From positions 372,001-436,000 of the forward strand of contig JACGCN010000018.1 of the NCBI GenBank assembly GCA_014905825.1: 64,000 nucleotides of DNA, read 5' to 3'. Both the position numbers and the translations under genes were made by a program. Under the pieces are notes generated by a model. It was not told the DNA's origin and searched no databases. It saw only the letters and a program-made list of their open reading frames with translations. Positions 1 to 11,900 of this stretch are shown here, one piece after another. Numbering within the stretch: the first letter of the stretch is position 1; each line of letters begins with the position of its first letter. This stretch comes from Lyophyllum atratum (lineage: Eukaryota > Basidiomycota > Agaricomycetes > Agaricales > Lyophyllaceae).

Positions 1-211
1 GTTGGTGATTCATGACGAAGGTCCACTAGCACCGCTCTTTCAAACTCCGCGATCCCTTTCCATCCTCTTAGCCACGATTTCGGGTCTAAACAGGTTCGAT
101 TCTCTGGGAAACATCTATCCACGGGAGGCACTGGTAGAAGCGGAGCCTGTGGCGAAGCTGGATGAAGAGCGACATCTCCACCCTCACCTGCATGTAATTC
201 TTCTGATGTCA
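1..211 (+). pseudogene. APH-type phosphotransferase fragment
   Basis: A short stretch around positions 85-165 reads, in frame, like residues of the intact phosphotransferase at 2130-3434: the relic has FDSLGNIYPREAL then EAEPVAKLDEE, and the full gene has FDAVGNIYSREAL then EAEPAANLDEE. The DNA is also similar (compare about 92-165 with 2650-2729). No kinase core (HxD..N, DxE) follows, because at about 212 the sequence switches to a copied p24 exon. It is therefore a truncated relic. The window edge hides how far it extends to the left. Confidence 0.6.
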
Positions 212-220
212 CTCGCGGAT

Positions 221-285
221 GTAGCCTGCAGGTCTATATCCCTCAGACCTTCTTCACTGCGACTGGCAGGCGGTATAAGCTCTAG
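221..285 (+). pseudogene. Duplicated last exon of a p24 cargo-receptor gene
   Basis: Positions 225-285, preceded by the same GTAG acceptor at 221-224, match the final exon of the complete p24 gene at 37885-37945. Both encode LQVYI-x-QTFFTATGRRYK followed by one residue and a stop. Here the Leu of YIL is Pro and the last Val is Leu. No upstream p24 exons exist here; the copy begins inside what was the last intron (about 211). It is an orphan exon carried with the F-box block and is not expected to encode a p24 protein. Confidence 0.85.
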
Positions 286-535
286 ACGACAGCCATGCAT
301 ATGTATTTATTTCGAGAGTAATTTTAGTTTGTCATCGGACCTCTTCACGACGTTCGCGCTGCACTCCAGCGTTTCACCTTCCCCTGGGTGCATTATTATT
401 GCCTGACGCGGCTAACGCTATCTTCATGGTCTACGGTATCGCGGCCGCCACCTTAGTCACTGGGGTCCTATAATCAATTGAGAAAGGTGGCGCACGTTCG
501 GGTACAGTGGCAACACGACTAGTAAGTAAATAAGT

Positions 536-1802
536 CTAGTCCCAGAATCCGACTTCAAATGTCCAACATTCTGCCATCCTAGGCAACAAACTCTTTAGCG
601 TCTTCAATGACTCCTCAGCATGCGGTTCGATGTCGTCTGAACTACGATTCCGGAGTCCAAATCCATACCGGGGGTGCGGAAGCTCCAATATCAACTTTGG
701 ATCCTTCAGCAACATCGTGGACAATGCCTCGTCTGCAAGCACCCAAGTTTCTGCCCATCTCACCAAGTCATCCGTGTCTGTCATTCCCAACTTCAGTTGG
801 CGCAACTTGGGCTTGGCATTCAACTTCAAGCATTGTAAGAAGAGCTTGAGGGTAATTTCGTCGAGCGTGTGCAGTTCAATTTCTTGCAAGTTTGTGTTTC
901 GTGGGAACGCCAGCAGCTCGGCGAAAGAGACTGCAAGAATGTCAGTTCAGTGGCATATGTCCCAGCGGGGCAACCTCACCTGCATCGAAGTGACCAGGAG
1001 GTGGAGCTACTCGAAGCTTCAATGCTCGTAGGCTTGTCCCAGCCGCCCCTAAGAGCTCTCCAAATGCTTGAAATTGCTGCCATTTGTCGTCTTGAATGCG
1101 CAGAGATAGATTAATGGAAATCCCGACAATTCCAGCTGTATACTCGATGGCTCTGGTAAAGAATCGGATCATCCAGGAAGGAGGATGTCTGAACGCAAGC
1201 TTGCAAAGACTGGGATGCCTCATTTGGACGGAATCAATGGTCCAAGGAGAAGAAGCGAACGGCACACCCTCACGGACTGTGATCTTTTCCAAGGCTGTGA
1301 GAGCGGCTATGAGATTGCAGAGCTCCGGGAAGGTAAATGCGATCCATCTGAGCTCCAACTCTTTCAGTGACTTGTAGTTGCTATGAAGAGATGCGAGCGC
1401 CATCAGTGACAATGTTCGCCAATCAAGCCATTCCAGGAAGAGTGATGTAATAGAGGGAAATGTTAAGTCCCTGACGAGGAAGTCGCGAATGGCTGTGTCA
1501 TTCCTCCATGCATAAGCGTCGGGAGGTATGGGGTTGGCCCAGTCTATGACCGCCCTGTTCCGCGTAAGATGTAAAGTACTGAATGATAACATTGAGAGCG
1601 TGGATCGAGGTGAATCGATAAGATGGAGGAATTCCACGATTTCAATTTGGTCGAGACGCAGGACCTTGGGCGGTGGTAAAAGATGGTGGCGGGCGCTCGG
1701 CAGCCACGATTGGCAGACCAAGGCACATTCTGCAATTGAAGGAGTACCGCATAAGTGGGACAGTATTGAATCAACGAGCTCGGGAGGGAGTAAATCCGAC
1801 AT
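536..1802 (-). CDS. F-box protein, copy 1
   Basis: Two exons, 980-1802 and 536-930, joined by a 49-bp GTGAGG..TTGCAG intron; the phase closes to 405 residues. The N-terminus (MSDLLPPELVDSILSHL then ALVCQSWLP) is an F-box, the Skp1-binding module of SCF ubiquitin ligases. It is followed by a leucine-rich region of the type seen in large basidiomycete F-box families, where the C-terminal part is thought to choose the substrate; the substrate cannot be told here. I chose the Met at 1802 because it sits directly before the F-box and is shared by all three copies; an in-frame Met at 1883 would add 27 residues. It is paralogous to the genes at 38286 and 42375. Of the three copies it keeps an undamaged C-terminus (ends EVGFWD). 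Confidence 0.8.
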
Positions 1803-2129
1803 GGAGAACTTAAAGGAAGGAAGTTCACGATCGACGATTGTACCACTGAATTCGTGGGAACATCGCTTGGGTTTTGCCGTCACGTCTCTGCCAATCTACT
1901 GGGTTAACAAATTCTCATTCGGGTTCATGAACGCTTAGCGCTCAAGCTTGACGCTTCAAGTGCAAGCTCTTGACCCTACCCATGGCCAGTCCATGAACAT
2001 ATACCCTGATCCATACACGGAACGTCGATAAGCCAACGCAGATCATACCTAACAGACCGCGAAGAAGCACGTCGCCACCGCTATCACCCTCTAGGCTCTC
2101 GCTGATACTCACCATAAACCTTCGCCAAC

Positions 2130-3434
2130 ATGTCAGCTACGGCCCACCAAAGTTCTCTGCTCTGGGAATCAGGCGTGTTGTCTCCTGTGCTAGTTTGGAC
2201 ACGGGAACCTGGGATCCCTGTCATAGAAGCCATAGCGCGGCGTCATCTCTGCCCTGATTCTTCCGAGGAAGCAGCCTGCGTCTCCATCACCGCCACTTTC
2301 CTGGCCCAAGGTGCTTTCAACAAGCTCTACACAATTACGGTAGATTATGGCCCCTCCAACAACAAGAAAGACTACGTGTTTCGTGTCACACTCCCTGTAG
2401 AGCCGTTCTACAAAACTGCTAGCGAGGTTGCGACGCTCTCTTACATCAAAAACCACACATCGATCCCGGTTCCGAGCGTAATCGCGCATAGCACCACGGC
2501 GGGTAACGAGCTGGGCTTCGAATGGATATTATTGGAGAAGGTTACTGGTGTGGACTTACGTGACATCTGGCCTACACTGCCACTCCCTGCGAAGGAAACG
2601 ATCACGAAGGTGATGGCGGGATTCGTACGCCAGATGCGGGATCTAGGCGGGTTCGATGCTGTGGGAAACATTTATTCACGGGAGGCGCTGGGAGAAGCGG
2701 AGCCTGCCGCGAACCTGGATGAAGAGTTTGTGATTGGTCCTGTGGTGAACCCGTTTTGCTTCAAAGGGGCACGACGGCTGAAGGTCGAGCGTGACCGCGG
2801 CCCTTATCGTACTGACCAGGAGTACTTGTTGGCGCTTATAAACCTGGAATTGGCAGATATGAAAGCGCTCCAAGCTCTTGACCCTGGCGAAGACAGCGCG
2901 GAATATGACGAAGACCTCGTTGAGGATGCACCCGAGATTGAGCGTATCATGCAAGAGCTCCACTCGCTGCTTCCCTCCTTGTTTCCGCCTTCGCATCGCT
3001 CCTCATCCGGACCCGCAAAAGAAGCCCCAGGATTTGTACTATGTCATCACGACCTCTCACTCTCCAACATCATGATGGATCCCGATACGCGGACGATAAC
3101 GGGCATCGTCGATTGGGAGTGTGTAGGCATCATGCCAGCGTGGCAGGAGCCGTATCCACAATTCCTTCAAGGCCCCGCGAGCGAAGAGAAGCCTGAGCCG
3201 CTCGAGGAAGGCGATACGGACGAGTATCGTCTGGCGAACTGGGAGAACTGGGAAAAGACGCAGTTAAGGAAGGTTTTTGATGAGATAGTTGGACCGCATG
3301 AAGGAGAAGATTTAAGACAGGAGTTTCGGCGTCAGTTAGACATGGTGGAGTTCTCGACGAAGATGGTGGATAGGTGGATAGCAGGGGTTAGGGAAGGACT
3401 AAAGGGCGGTCGAGGGTCTACTGGTAATGTATAG
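2130..3434 (+). CDS. Aminoglycoside-phosphotransferase-fold (APH) protein
   Basis: A single-exon protein of 434 residues with the APH/choline-kinase fold. The N-lobe (FLAQGAFNKLYTI, then a Lys/Arg-rich strand and VATLSYIKNHTSIPVPSV) is the usual start of fungal APH proteins. The catalytic loop is CHHDLSLSNIMMD (about residues 307-319), with the HxD Asp and downstream Asn, and the metal-binding DWE motif is in TGIVDWECVGIMPAW. Such proteins are abundant in fungi. Their substrates (small amines, sugars or proteins) are mostly unknown, so antibiotic resistance should not be assumed. A fragment resembling its middle part lies at the start of the window. It is followed by about 560 bp without a convincing gene. 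Confidence 0.85.
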   Translation: MSATAHQSSLLWESGVLSPVLVWTREPGIPVIEAIARRHLCPDSSEEAACVSITATFLAQGAFNKLYTITVDYGPSNNKKDYVFRVTLPVEPFYKTASEVATLSYIKNHTSIPVPSVIAHSTTAGNELGFEWILLEKVTGVDLRDIWPTLPLPAKETITKVMAGFVRQMRDLGGFDAVGNIYSREALGEAEPAANLDEEFVIGPVVNPFCFKGARRLKVERDRGPYRTDQEYLLALINLELADMKALQALDPGEDSAEYDEDLVEDAPEIERIMQELHSLLPSLFPPSHRSSSGPAKEAPGFVLCHHDLSLSNIMMDPDTRTITGIVDWECVGIMPAWQEPYPQFLQGPASEEKPEPLEEGDTDEYRLANWENWEKTQLRKVFDEIVGPHEGEDLRQEFRRQLDMVEFSTKMVDRWIAGVREGLKGGRGSTGNV

Positions 3435-4000
3435 AAACATCACGCCCGCAAGTCTTGTTGGCAGATGAGCTTCTCATGGGCCTGAGATTTACGAGTGTTG
3501 GCGCGCTGCTTCAGAAGTCATGGATGAAACCTTGTATTCATATCACACTTATGCAGCTGGCGATTGGTGGTGTCATTCTGGGTACATTCATTTGGGCTGT
3601 GCTCGAGTTCACGTGGGCGTAACGAGGTGGGCAGGGTCTGAATCCGAGGAGGCAGCAATTTGGCCTATATACGCTCGTTTCCATGGGCTTTTGAGTGGGA
3701 AGGGGTTTGTGATGGGCCTCGTCCTCATTAGTTCTGTATTCATGACTGTAGACGTTCGACGAATTTGCTTAATATTGTTTGCATTCCGGATGTACTATGA
3801 TATTCCACTATTCCCTCATAGCCCCGGATCCCGGATCCAGGAGATAGCGAAGCGAGTCTGCTAATACGACATCATCCCCAAGTTTAGGCTTTTTTCGACG
3901 CTCCTACGAGATTGCTTGCATCAGTATACAGCCCAAACGTCATCAATGGAAGGTACCTTGACGTATTCATTGCGCAACGATTGTACCAAGAACCCAGATA
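3435..4000. other. Intergenic, nothing convincing
   Basis: The gap lies between two convergent phosphotransferase genes. The only open frame (3520-3864, plus, 114 codons) shows no recognisable domain or splice context, and I treat it as chance. Confidence 0.5.
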
Positions 4001-4852
4001 TCAATCAAAGCCCTCAAAGCCGTAATGCTCTATGCCTCTGGCATTCTCTTCCATAAATCTGAGTTGGCATTGGTATTCACCCGCAATCAACGGCGCATAC
4101 GACAACCATCCGCTCGGCGAACGGTGGTCATCATATGTCATGATCGACGCATATTCGAACCACTGGGGATACGCCCCGGCGAGTTGCCAGTCAATAAGCC
4201 ATACTTTGCCGTCGACGCCTAATCTGACGTTGGAAGCGCTGATGTCACCGTGAGTGAAGACTAGAGGCATGGAATCGTCGAAACGAATTGTGGATTCCCG
4301 GATAGTCCTGGGATCCTTATCGGGCGTGGAGTTGAGGATGGTGGTTAGACGGCGGCGGCCATCGAACCAAGCCGAGAGCGCGGCATATGATGCGAAAGGA
4401 CCTGCGCCAAGCTCCGAAAAATAATGCCCATAGCACTTCATAGCCATCCCAGAGGCGGAGAGCGGTCCAGGCATGTCCTTCTGCGGCAGCTTGATCCTTC
4501 GGAGCTGTTGAACATATCCGCGGAGCACCAAAGCAAGCTTCAATCGGGTCCAAGGACCGAGGGATGGCCAGACTTCGTATAAATCAACGCCCTCAACATA
4601 TTTGAAGAGCATGCAAGGTCGTTCCCGCCACATGACGCATTTCAGAAGTTTGGGAGTTGGTATGGAGGTTTGCGAGGAGACAAGGTCCGTTGTAAAATGC
4701 TCGGCGACTTCGTAGAATGCTAGAATCTTGAGCACAGTGTCTGGGGCAACTTTCCACACCGGAGGCAGGCTGCCCCCCGGCCCCGGGAAACCCATCTGGC
4801 CTTTACTTAGATCCAACCCGTCCAGGAATGCTATAGCCTCTTCGTCGGACAT
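4001..4852 (-). CDS. APH-fold phosphotransferase, small type
   Basis: A single-exon protein of 283 residues. The P-loop region is reduced (VWKVAPDTVLKILAFYEVAEH keeps a Lys in the VLKI strand). The hinge PCMLFKYVEGVDLYEVWP and the catalytic loop FTHGDISASNVRL (H-G-D..N) followed by WLIDWQLAGAYPQWFEYAS mark a complete APH core with the catalytic Asp, Asn and metal-binding Asp in place. This is the common fungal 'kinase-like' APH subfamily, and the substrate is unknown. It is only distantly related to the neighbour at 2130 (different length and motif spacing), so the two are not a recent duplication. It is convergent with that gene. Confidence 0.82.
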   Translation of the reverse strand: MSDEEAIAFLDGLDLSKGQMGFPGPGGSLPPVWKVAPDTVLKILAFYEVAEHFTTDLVSSQTSIPTPKLLKCVMWRERPCMLFKYVEGVDLYEVWPSLGPWTRLKLALVLRGYVQQLRRIKLPQKDMPGPLSASGMAMKCYGHYFSELGAGPFASYAALSAWFDGRRRLTTILNSTPDKDPRTIRESTIRFDDSMPLVFTHGDISASNVRLGVDGKVWLIDWQLAGAYPQWFEYASIMTYDDHRSPSGWLSYAPLIAGEYQCQLRFMEENARGIEHYGFEGFD

Positions 4853-5488
4853 GGCCTCGATACTACGAGATGGGGCCTATGGCAAGAACTGTTATCCCGT
4901 TACATCGATTGGTAGTAAGAGAAACTCACAAGATTAGCATCCTTCTTCCCGCGTTCAGAGGAGTTCCAGCGTGAAGTGATTAACTGTGGTCTACAGAGCG
5001 GGACGTCTAAGCAACATGTAAATCTTACGGACAAAACTTGACTCACAAGGAAATGGAATTCATGCGAATGGCGACGGCTTTGTTTGGTAAAGATTCTGAA
5101 GAAGGGAGTAGTAAAGGGACAATTGTGTGCTCAGTGGGGAGTTGGGAGTGGCAATCTTGCCACAAGAAACTTAGGCGTGCTGGATAAAGTGATGTTTAGT
5201 CAGTTTAAACTCCGCAGAGGAGCGCTTCCTTGCTCCCGTCTTCAGCTGTGAGTAATCGCTTTTTGGAGACAGACTTATACTTACCTGTATTATAAGGTAC
5301 ATACTTCTGCTCGTCTTTTCGGCCAATGCTAGTCTCTCAATGGACCTAAACTAAACTCACACTTTGATGCCTCCGAGTCAATCTTAACCAGTGGCACGTC
5401 ACTGCTGCAACAACTCGATACTCCATCTGGACCTGTCGTTCTCCTCATCGACAACCGAACCCTTGGGGACCTAGATTCAGCACAGCCC
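4853..5488. other. Intergenic upstream of the APH gene
   Basis: I see no gene-like frame. It probably contains the promoter of the minus-strand phosphotransferase (start at 4852), but I recognise no clear TATA box. Confidence 0.4.
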
Positions 5489-5574
5489 TTGTTTCGAACG
5501 CGGGACTTATTCGCTTGTACCAGTCTTCTCCATTACGTGGTTTGTGGGCGCGTTTTTGATCAGCGAGCCAAATC

Positions 5575-5770
5575 CGGATTGAGTCTTGTTCTTGAACAGC
5601 CCTATCTTACGCACCTCGAATCATTTCTCGTCAGTAAGTGCTTGTACGCTTACAGTGCTCACCCTGACTGGTGGTTTGTAGCCGCATGTTTGATCGGAGA
5701 TCTAGAGAATCAAGTTTCAGGCGTGTTCTTGAACAGCCCAATCTCACGCACCAGTCATCTCTAGTCAGAC
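5575..5770. repeat. Imperfect direct duplication, about 132 bp period
   Basis: The phrase TTCTTGAACAGCCC followed by ATCT-ACGCACC..CATTTCTCGTCAG occurs at about 5590 and again at about 5722, with the preceding GTTTGATC block also partly repeated. A 91-codon open frame (5489-5764) runs through both, but it has no recognisable domain, so I call this a non-coding duplication just outside the island edge. Confidence 0.5.
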
Positions 5771-5821
5771 GTGCGAGTATGGGCCATTGCGAGCATGGCG
5801 TGACCGAGATCTAGATCTAGG

Positions 5822-5980
5822 GCCTTCAAGCTTCAGGGCCAGCCTTTCAGCGTCCAAGACCTGTACATACAATGGATTACATAATAATGATTAAGCGCAG
5901 GCCTTCAAGCTTCAGAGCCAGGCTTTCAGCGTCCAAGCCCTGTACGTACTATGGATTACATAACAATGATTAAGCGCAGA
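5822..5980. repeat. Two tandem 79-bp units at the 3' side of the Helitron ORF
   Basis: The unit starting CCTTCAAGCTTCAG occurs at 5823 and 5902 and runs through CAGCGTCCAAG, CTGTACRTAC, ATGGATTACATAA and AATGATTAAGCGCAG. Each unit holds one copy of the island motif, in plus orientation (5861-5885 and 5940-5964). The array ends a few bases before the stop codon of the helicase gene (5988). Confidence 0.8.
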
Positions 5981-5987
5981 CCCCAAA

Positions 5988-8900
5988 CTACACAACACCG
6001 ATTGCGGCAGATTCCTTGACATAAACTGCCAGGCTTGCACCTCTCGAACCACAGGACGCCAACTCTACACTGGATGGGTCTGGCTCACGGATCAGGTGTC
6101 TCCCTGTGGCAAGGCCGTCATGAAACCACACCGAACCATATTCATCCAAATACCTGCACGTGAAGTGATGTTCACTGTAGTATACCACCCCTCTCAATGT
6201 ATACCGCATACTGGTGCCACCTGGAACTGATACGGTCAGCTTCCTATCAATGGATATCTGGATATTCGAGACGTCGAAGGCAATCAATGGCGGTGTTTGA
6301 ACAAAGCGATATGATCTGTCCAGGTGTTCGTTGCAGGTCTGGCACCGGGATTCTGTCGGAGTGTGGAAGTTGTCAACGCTGATACAATCAGCTATAGAAT
6401 CGTGACCACAAGACAATAGCACTATGTGAGCCGAACTCGATTTTGAAGGTCGTCTGCTGACCCTATGGCCATTCCTGCATCGCTGGTGAGATGAAAGAAT
6501 TGGAATCCTACATCTCAACAACTCGTCAACAATTGCGTGAACGCTGGCGTAACCACCTGTTGGAAACATGGTAGAATCCTTCTCATGAAGCTTGGAGCGC
6601 AGCCAGTCTCTGACAACTTCTAGGGACTCATGATTGCCAGCATCGACGGCCTCAAATTTTTGCGTCAGTGGTCTTGTAAATCTTGCACTCGTATGGCGTA
6701 AATTAACCGTCCAAAACTGGCGATTGCCGGACCACAAGTTGAATAACAGGACTATGACACTGTCATAAGCACAGCTATTAGAGTCCCACACCGTACCTAG
6801 AGGCTCGCCGCACTGCTGCCCATTCATATCGGTAGAACCAACATCCATGCGTCTACGTTTCGTTGCAGGTTCATCAGAGTCTGCTTCATCCATTGTCTTT
6901 CGCTTCGTAGAAGTGTGGACAAGTACAACTGCGGATTTGGCACCTTTTGCTGGTACAAAGGTGTTTTTTGGAGTTTCAACACCGCAGAGCGGGTTAGATC
7001 TGCTCACCACTTGCCAAGGTATGTCCGGCAACGAGCACTCCTCGTATGGATCAGATTTATTCCAGATAAGGGCGGGATGCAGGTGAGGGGGCAGGTAGTC
7101 ATGCTTCTGGCATTTTCGAAAGGAGGTCAACAGGTCAGATCTTCTAGGCGCGTCATAAAAACCAACAGGGAGATTTCCAGAGTATCTCAATTTAGTCACT
7201 TCGTCGAGAAGCTCAATATCACGAAATTCCTGCCTCAGGGCACCACTCGCCTTTCCAGTGATTCTTGATGCATCATAGCCGCATATTAGAAGTGTTCCAG
7301 CTGCAGTGGAGCTCCGCGACAACGCTGTGTAATATGCTTGATGTGATTGGCACTTCCTCAGATCAACTGGGTTATTGGGGCGGGTTTTTCCTTGGCTGGC
7401 ATAATCAGTTATGGCATAGTTCACAAGGACCTCAGCCTGAGAACGATTTACGTGAACAACATCATCAGTAGGCAGTCGGCAAGTCAAAGAAACGGTAGTG
7501 CGAACTATTGGAACGACATTCAGGGGAAGGCCTTCAATCTGAACGTCCTGAGGTGGGTGGTTCAGCATAACAAACAAGGTGTCTAGCATAAGTTGACCCG
7601 CAGTCCCGACACTGGATTTCCATCCATACACAAAACCCTCCTGACCATTAGTCATACACAGTTCAGTAGCGGCGTTGTTTTTTATAATGACAGGCAGACC
7701 TATGCACAAAGATAACGTACCCGCTATGTGGTTGGAGGTGGAGGAAGGAGGTTGGTCCCACAGAATCTCCTGCATCTTACTTGGAAGGGGCCGTCTTTCT
7801 CGTGTATGAGGAGCTCTGTCAGCTGCCTTGGGCAGACCATCTTCATCTTTTTTAGCGGCAAGTGTGTCATCACTATAGAAATTGACCAGATCCTGACCAC
7901 TCTCGCGAGCAAACCTTGCACACCCGACTATGTTTACCGCGTCTTTATCTATGTTATGAGCAGTTATAATAGACACATTGCGGAATCGCTGGTCCAATAT
8001 GCATGGGCTCCTGGGATTGCTACTTGTTGTTCTGCTGTCCAAAAACTTAAGATCCCGAGGCGTGCATGCACGATAGCGCATATTCATGAGACATGTTCTG
8101 AGCGCCTCATCCTCTCGTGACTGGCTACGTTGCCTCATATTCTGCCGCAGTATCACAACAGTTGTAACCTGATGCCACACAGCCTTACCAATTGCTGCCT
8201 CTTGATCCTTCAGGTCCGTAGTCCTTGTACCCACAGTACGACTATACAATGCTGCGTGTTCGTGTCCTATTACAGGTGGGAGTTGGGCAAAATCACCTGC
8301 AAATACCATATTTATTCCTCCAAACGGTACATGCGTATTTCCAGTGATGTTACCTAAACGCGCGGAGACCCTGTACATGTCTCGGCAAGAGAGCATCGAG
8401 ACCTCATCAAAAAAAACGTATTCAACTCCAAGTAGTCGGCTCTTCACGTTTGCCAACTGGTTCTTAGAAACCGATCCCATGTCATTGATCCCAAACATTG
8501 AATGGTACGTGGATCCACCCAATAGAGAAGCAGCAGTGCCGGTGGGTGCTACAACGACTAGTCTGTGAGACTCATGTCTAGCATCGAAGTACTTCACTAA
8601 AGCTTTCAACACCTGTGTTTTTCCTGTGCCCCCCATTCCTCCCATATACATTTTAAGCTGCTCAGGTAAGTACGAAGCGGCATGATTAGCAACTATCCTG
8701 AAAGCTCTCAACTGCTCTTCATTCAGTCCAAAGTCAAGTGAAATGCTCTGTACCACCGGTTCCCATTTTTCGCTCTTAAATTTGGCCTCCAGAAACCGAC
8801 GGTCGACAACGTCTACCACTCCGGGCTCGTTGGACTGGGGTATGGAAAAGGGCTCCAACAATGAAGCAGGTATCTTTCTCTGGCGCTCCTTAATGATAGC

Positions 8901-11900
8901 ATTTTTTTGGTCAGTTATCAAGGTCTTCCAATGGTGCCCAGGAAGAGAAGACGTCAAAGGCGAACGACTGGTGTCCACCCCTAGATCCTGGTCCATCAAC
9001 GGTTGGTCCCAACCCAACCGTGTCAAGTCGGCGGTCATCTTGGCTAAATCGGCCTGTCGTCTCAGTTCCTTCTTACCAGGAAGGTCCCCGACATCCTGAA
9101 TGCCAACATCGTCGGCCTCGTCACCCTCTTCACTCTCCAAGAGATCCTGCTGCTGCATATCGTCAATGTCCGAGGCTGATATACCGTTGCCGGGAAAAGT
9201 GACAGCACCACTCTTCAACTGCGCGTAAAAGTCATCTCGCGCATCAAGGCATTCGTAACGTATATTCATATTCTTCATAAGTTCTAGCTGCCGTTTGGAA
9301 AAGCAGTGGAGTGAAAAAGTGTTCCCCCAATCCTCGTTGGGTGATTTTAGATCTCGACCATTACGCCACGGCTTGAACAGTGTTAGCATAGTCAAGCAAT
9401 AATACTGACGGTCACCTTGATCAGCCCTAGGCAGTGTTCCGCCTATGAAGTTGGGCACTCTGTTGCCGTGTGGGGGGTGTATGTGTGTACCGTGAGTGTC
9501 AGCAAGAGGATGGTCAGTGAGGAAAGCAACAATCGTCGCTGCCCCACTCCTCGACGTGGAAAACATGGCAGTGGTGGCTTTCTTCAACTTCACACGTTGA
9601 GACCTTGACACCCACTCGTACAGAGACATGTCGCTCAGTTCCGGACCACGATGTATGTAATCAAAGACCTGGCTCAAACCCACTACACGTCCTCGCCTTT
9701 TAAGTAGGGTGAGCTTGTCCGATTCCGACTCACCGTCAGCATTTTCTTCAGGTGTCCAAGCACGCTTGGCTTCTCTAACATAACTAGGCCAATGAACATT
9801 TACGAATGTGTGATCAGTATAATGATCAGGGTTTCCCAAGAGATACATGCATATCATAGGCGACCCCATTTCAGATTTGGCGCTTAACACATTTGCCATT
9901 TTTGTCATCAAGGACCTTGCTTTTTCATTGCGCGGGAGAGGACCGTCAATCAGGTCAGAGTTTTTTTTGAAAATAGAAGTTACAGCGCTAAACGCAGTGC
10001 TGGTTTTCAGCGCAGGTTTGGTGATGTACTTGGTCACATACAGAAGCACTGCCTTGAAAGAAGTTCCGGAGCGCAAACTCTCTACATCAGTGTTGCAACG
10101 GAACAGATACGATACAGCAGATGTAAAGGTATTAATCCAAGGTTCGGACTTCCGCATATTGAGCGCACCAGTCTCAGGATCTACCTCAGTTTGATTATAT
10201 AGGGGTCTAGGAAATCTTGCGCGACATCTCTTCCAAGGATTATCCAAGCACCCCTTATTCTCCTTGTTCAATTTTTTGGTCCCGTCCTCTTTATACACGG
10301 AATAGCATGTATGTATGTTCGAGCGAAATATAATGTCATCTACTGTGAACTTGAACCTGGACCACCAACCTGCCTGATCATAACACCGATCACACGCAGA
10401 GCAGCTAGTCGCGCAAGGAGGAGGTGGGGGATCAGGAAGGGTTCTAGTTGGGTCTACATACTCAGGCGTGTTCTCCATATTGGCAACTTGCGCCCTTACC
10501 ACGTCAATCGTGCCTGTGAGAAAATCACCGGTGAACGCGGCTTCCAAATACTGAACCAGAGCCTTTTGGAAGTCGGATTCTGGGTCCATGATTTTAGACC
10601 TGGCATCCTCAAACGTAAGGGCCCTTATCAACCAGATAAGAACATGTAAATGAAGCGTCAGTCGTCCTTGTTGCTCGACTGTCCCATAATAAGCAGAAGT
10701 GTCCCCGTATAGTCCAGGCGTGTCAGAGCCTACGCCTAGAACATGCTTGATGAACGCAGAAATCATGAAATGAAAAAACCGTGCCCCAGCAACTGGATTA
10801 CTTGCGATAAGCCTATATGCCTTATCTGATCCGACACGAAGATCAGGCTTGAACACCGTATCAGTGTCTGCAAAATAAAGGCATATTGGGTGCTTAATGT
10901 CAACAGGTGATAAAGTTATATACCAAGATGGGGCACCTTTACTGACGACAAGAGACCATATCTCATTTCTCATGTGCTTTCTGGAAACCGTTGAACCTTC
11001 AATACGACCAGAAACGACGTCTAAGTCTTCAATTACTTTGAAGCATGCTTTTTCCTCCTCGGTATTAGGACGCAGGATTTCTCCATTGGCCATACGCGAT
11101 GCTAGATCGTTGAAAACAGATTGATTTACAGAGAGAAGACGATCAGCTATGTCTGAGAAGTGTTTTCGCTCAACGGCAAGAAACCCACCACTGGTAGCAG
11201 CTTTAACCTGCTCGTGACTGAAAGCTGCAAAAGGATATCCAGTATCCAACTGGAAGCGCTTGTCATGATAGAGCAGGAGGTTTCCCTTGTGTTTGCGTAT
11301 TGACATACGACCGTTGGATGCACCTAGGCCGCCTAGACCGTATGGAAACAGCCAAGGGAACATCTGAGGATATAAGGATGGATCATTTTTGAACCAGTTT
11401 TTAGGGAGAGTGGAATGACCCACACGCAGCACAGCTCCGTTAGAGCGCCAGTGCTGCAATGCCAAACCCTTCAGCTCGTCTTTAGTTTTTGCTCCTAAAC
11501 TTTCACCAGTCAGTCCGTGTACAACAAACGGGCAGCTTCCATCGATGACCCCATTATCGCCTTCTACATCATGAACAGCAGGATCAACAGTTCTTGCCTC
11601 CTTAACACTCGGGTGGTAAATGACAGAAACAGGGGGTTCATGTTCAGGATATTCGGATAGGTTCTTGTGGGATATCTCAACATCCTTATAATCTTTGTGG
11701 TTGAGCAGCAACCATTCCAGAGACTTTTGAACAGCGGATCGGCGTACCAACAAAGGAGTCCGCTTGAAATCGTCTTCGGTAGGCCGGCAAGGACCTGTAA
11801 ACAATATGGCCAAAACTTCGTCCATTTCTGAGAGAGGTGGAGGGAGCATCTCATAAACCTTGGTCACAGGTGACTCAAAAGCGATCAGATGAGCATTCAT

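Larger units (their letters stand above)
212..1890. repeat. Segmental duplication copy A (p24 last exon + F-box gene)
   Basis: This block aligns by eye, in the same order and orientation, with 37881-39665. It contains the end of the p24 last intron, the p24 last exon, the p24 3' flank, the F-box gene on the minus strand and about 80 bp of F-box upstream sequence. A third, shorter copy covers only the F-box gene at about 42225-43665. Copies A and B differ by scattered substitutions and small indels, and copy A lacks about 60 bp of the spacer present in copy B before the F-box stop. Confidence 0.85.

Noticed and set aside
2130..4852. Reading the two APH genes as antibiotic-resistance determinants
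   Set aside because: The fold is shared by many fungal proteins of other or unknown function; nothing in the sequence indicates aminoglycosides.
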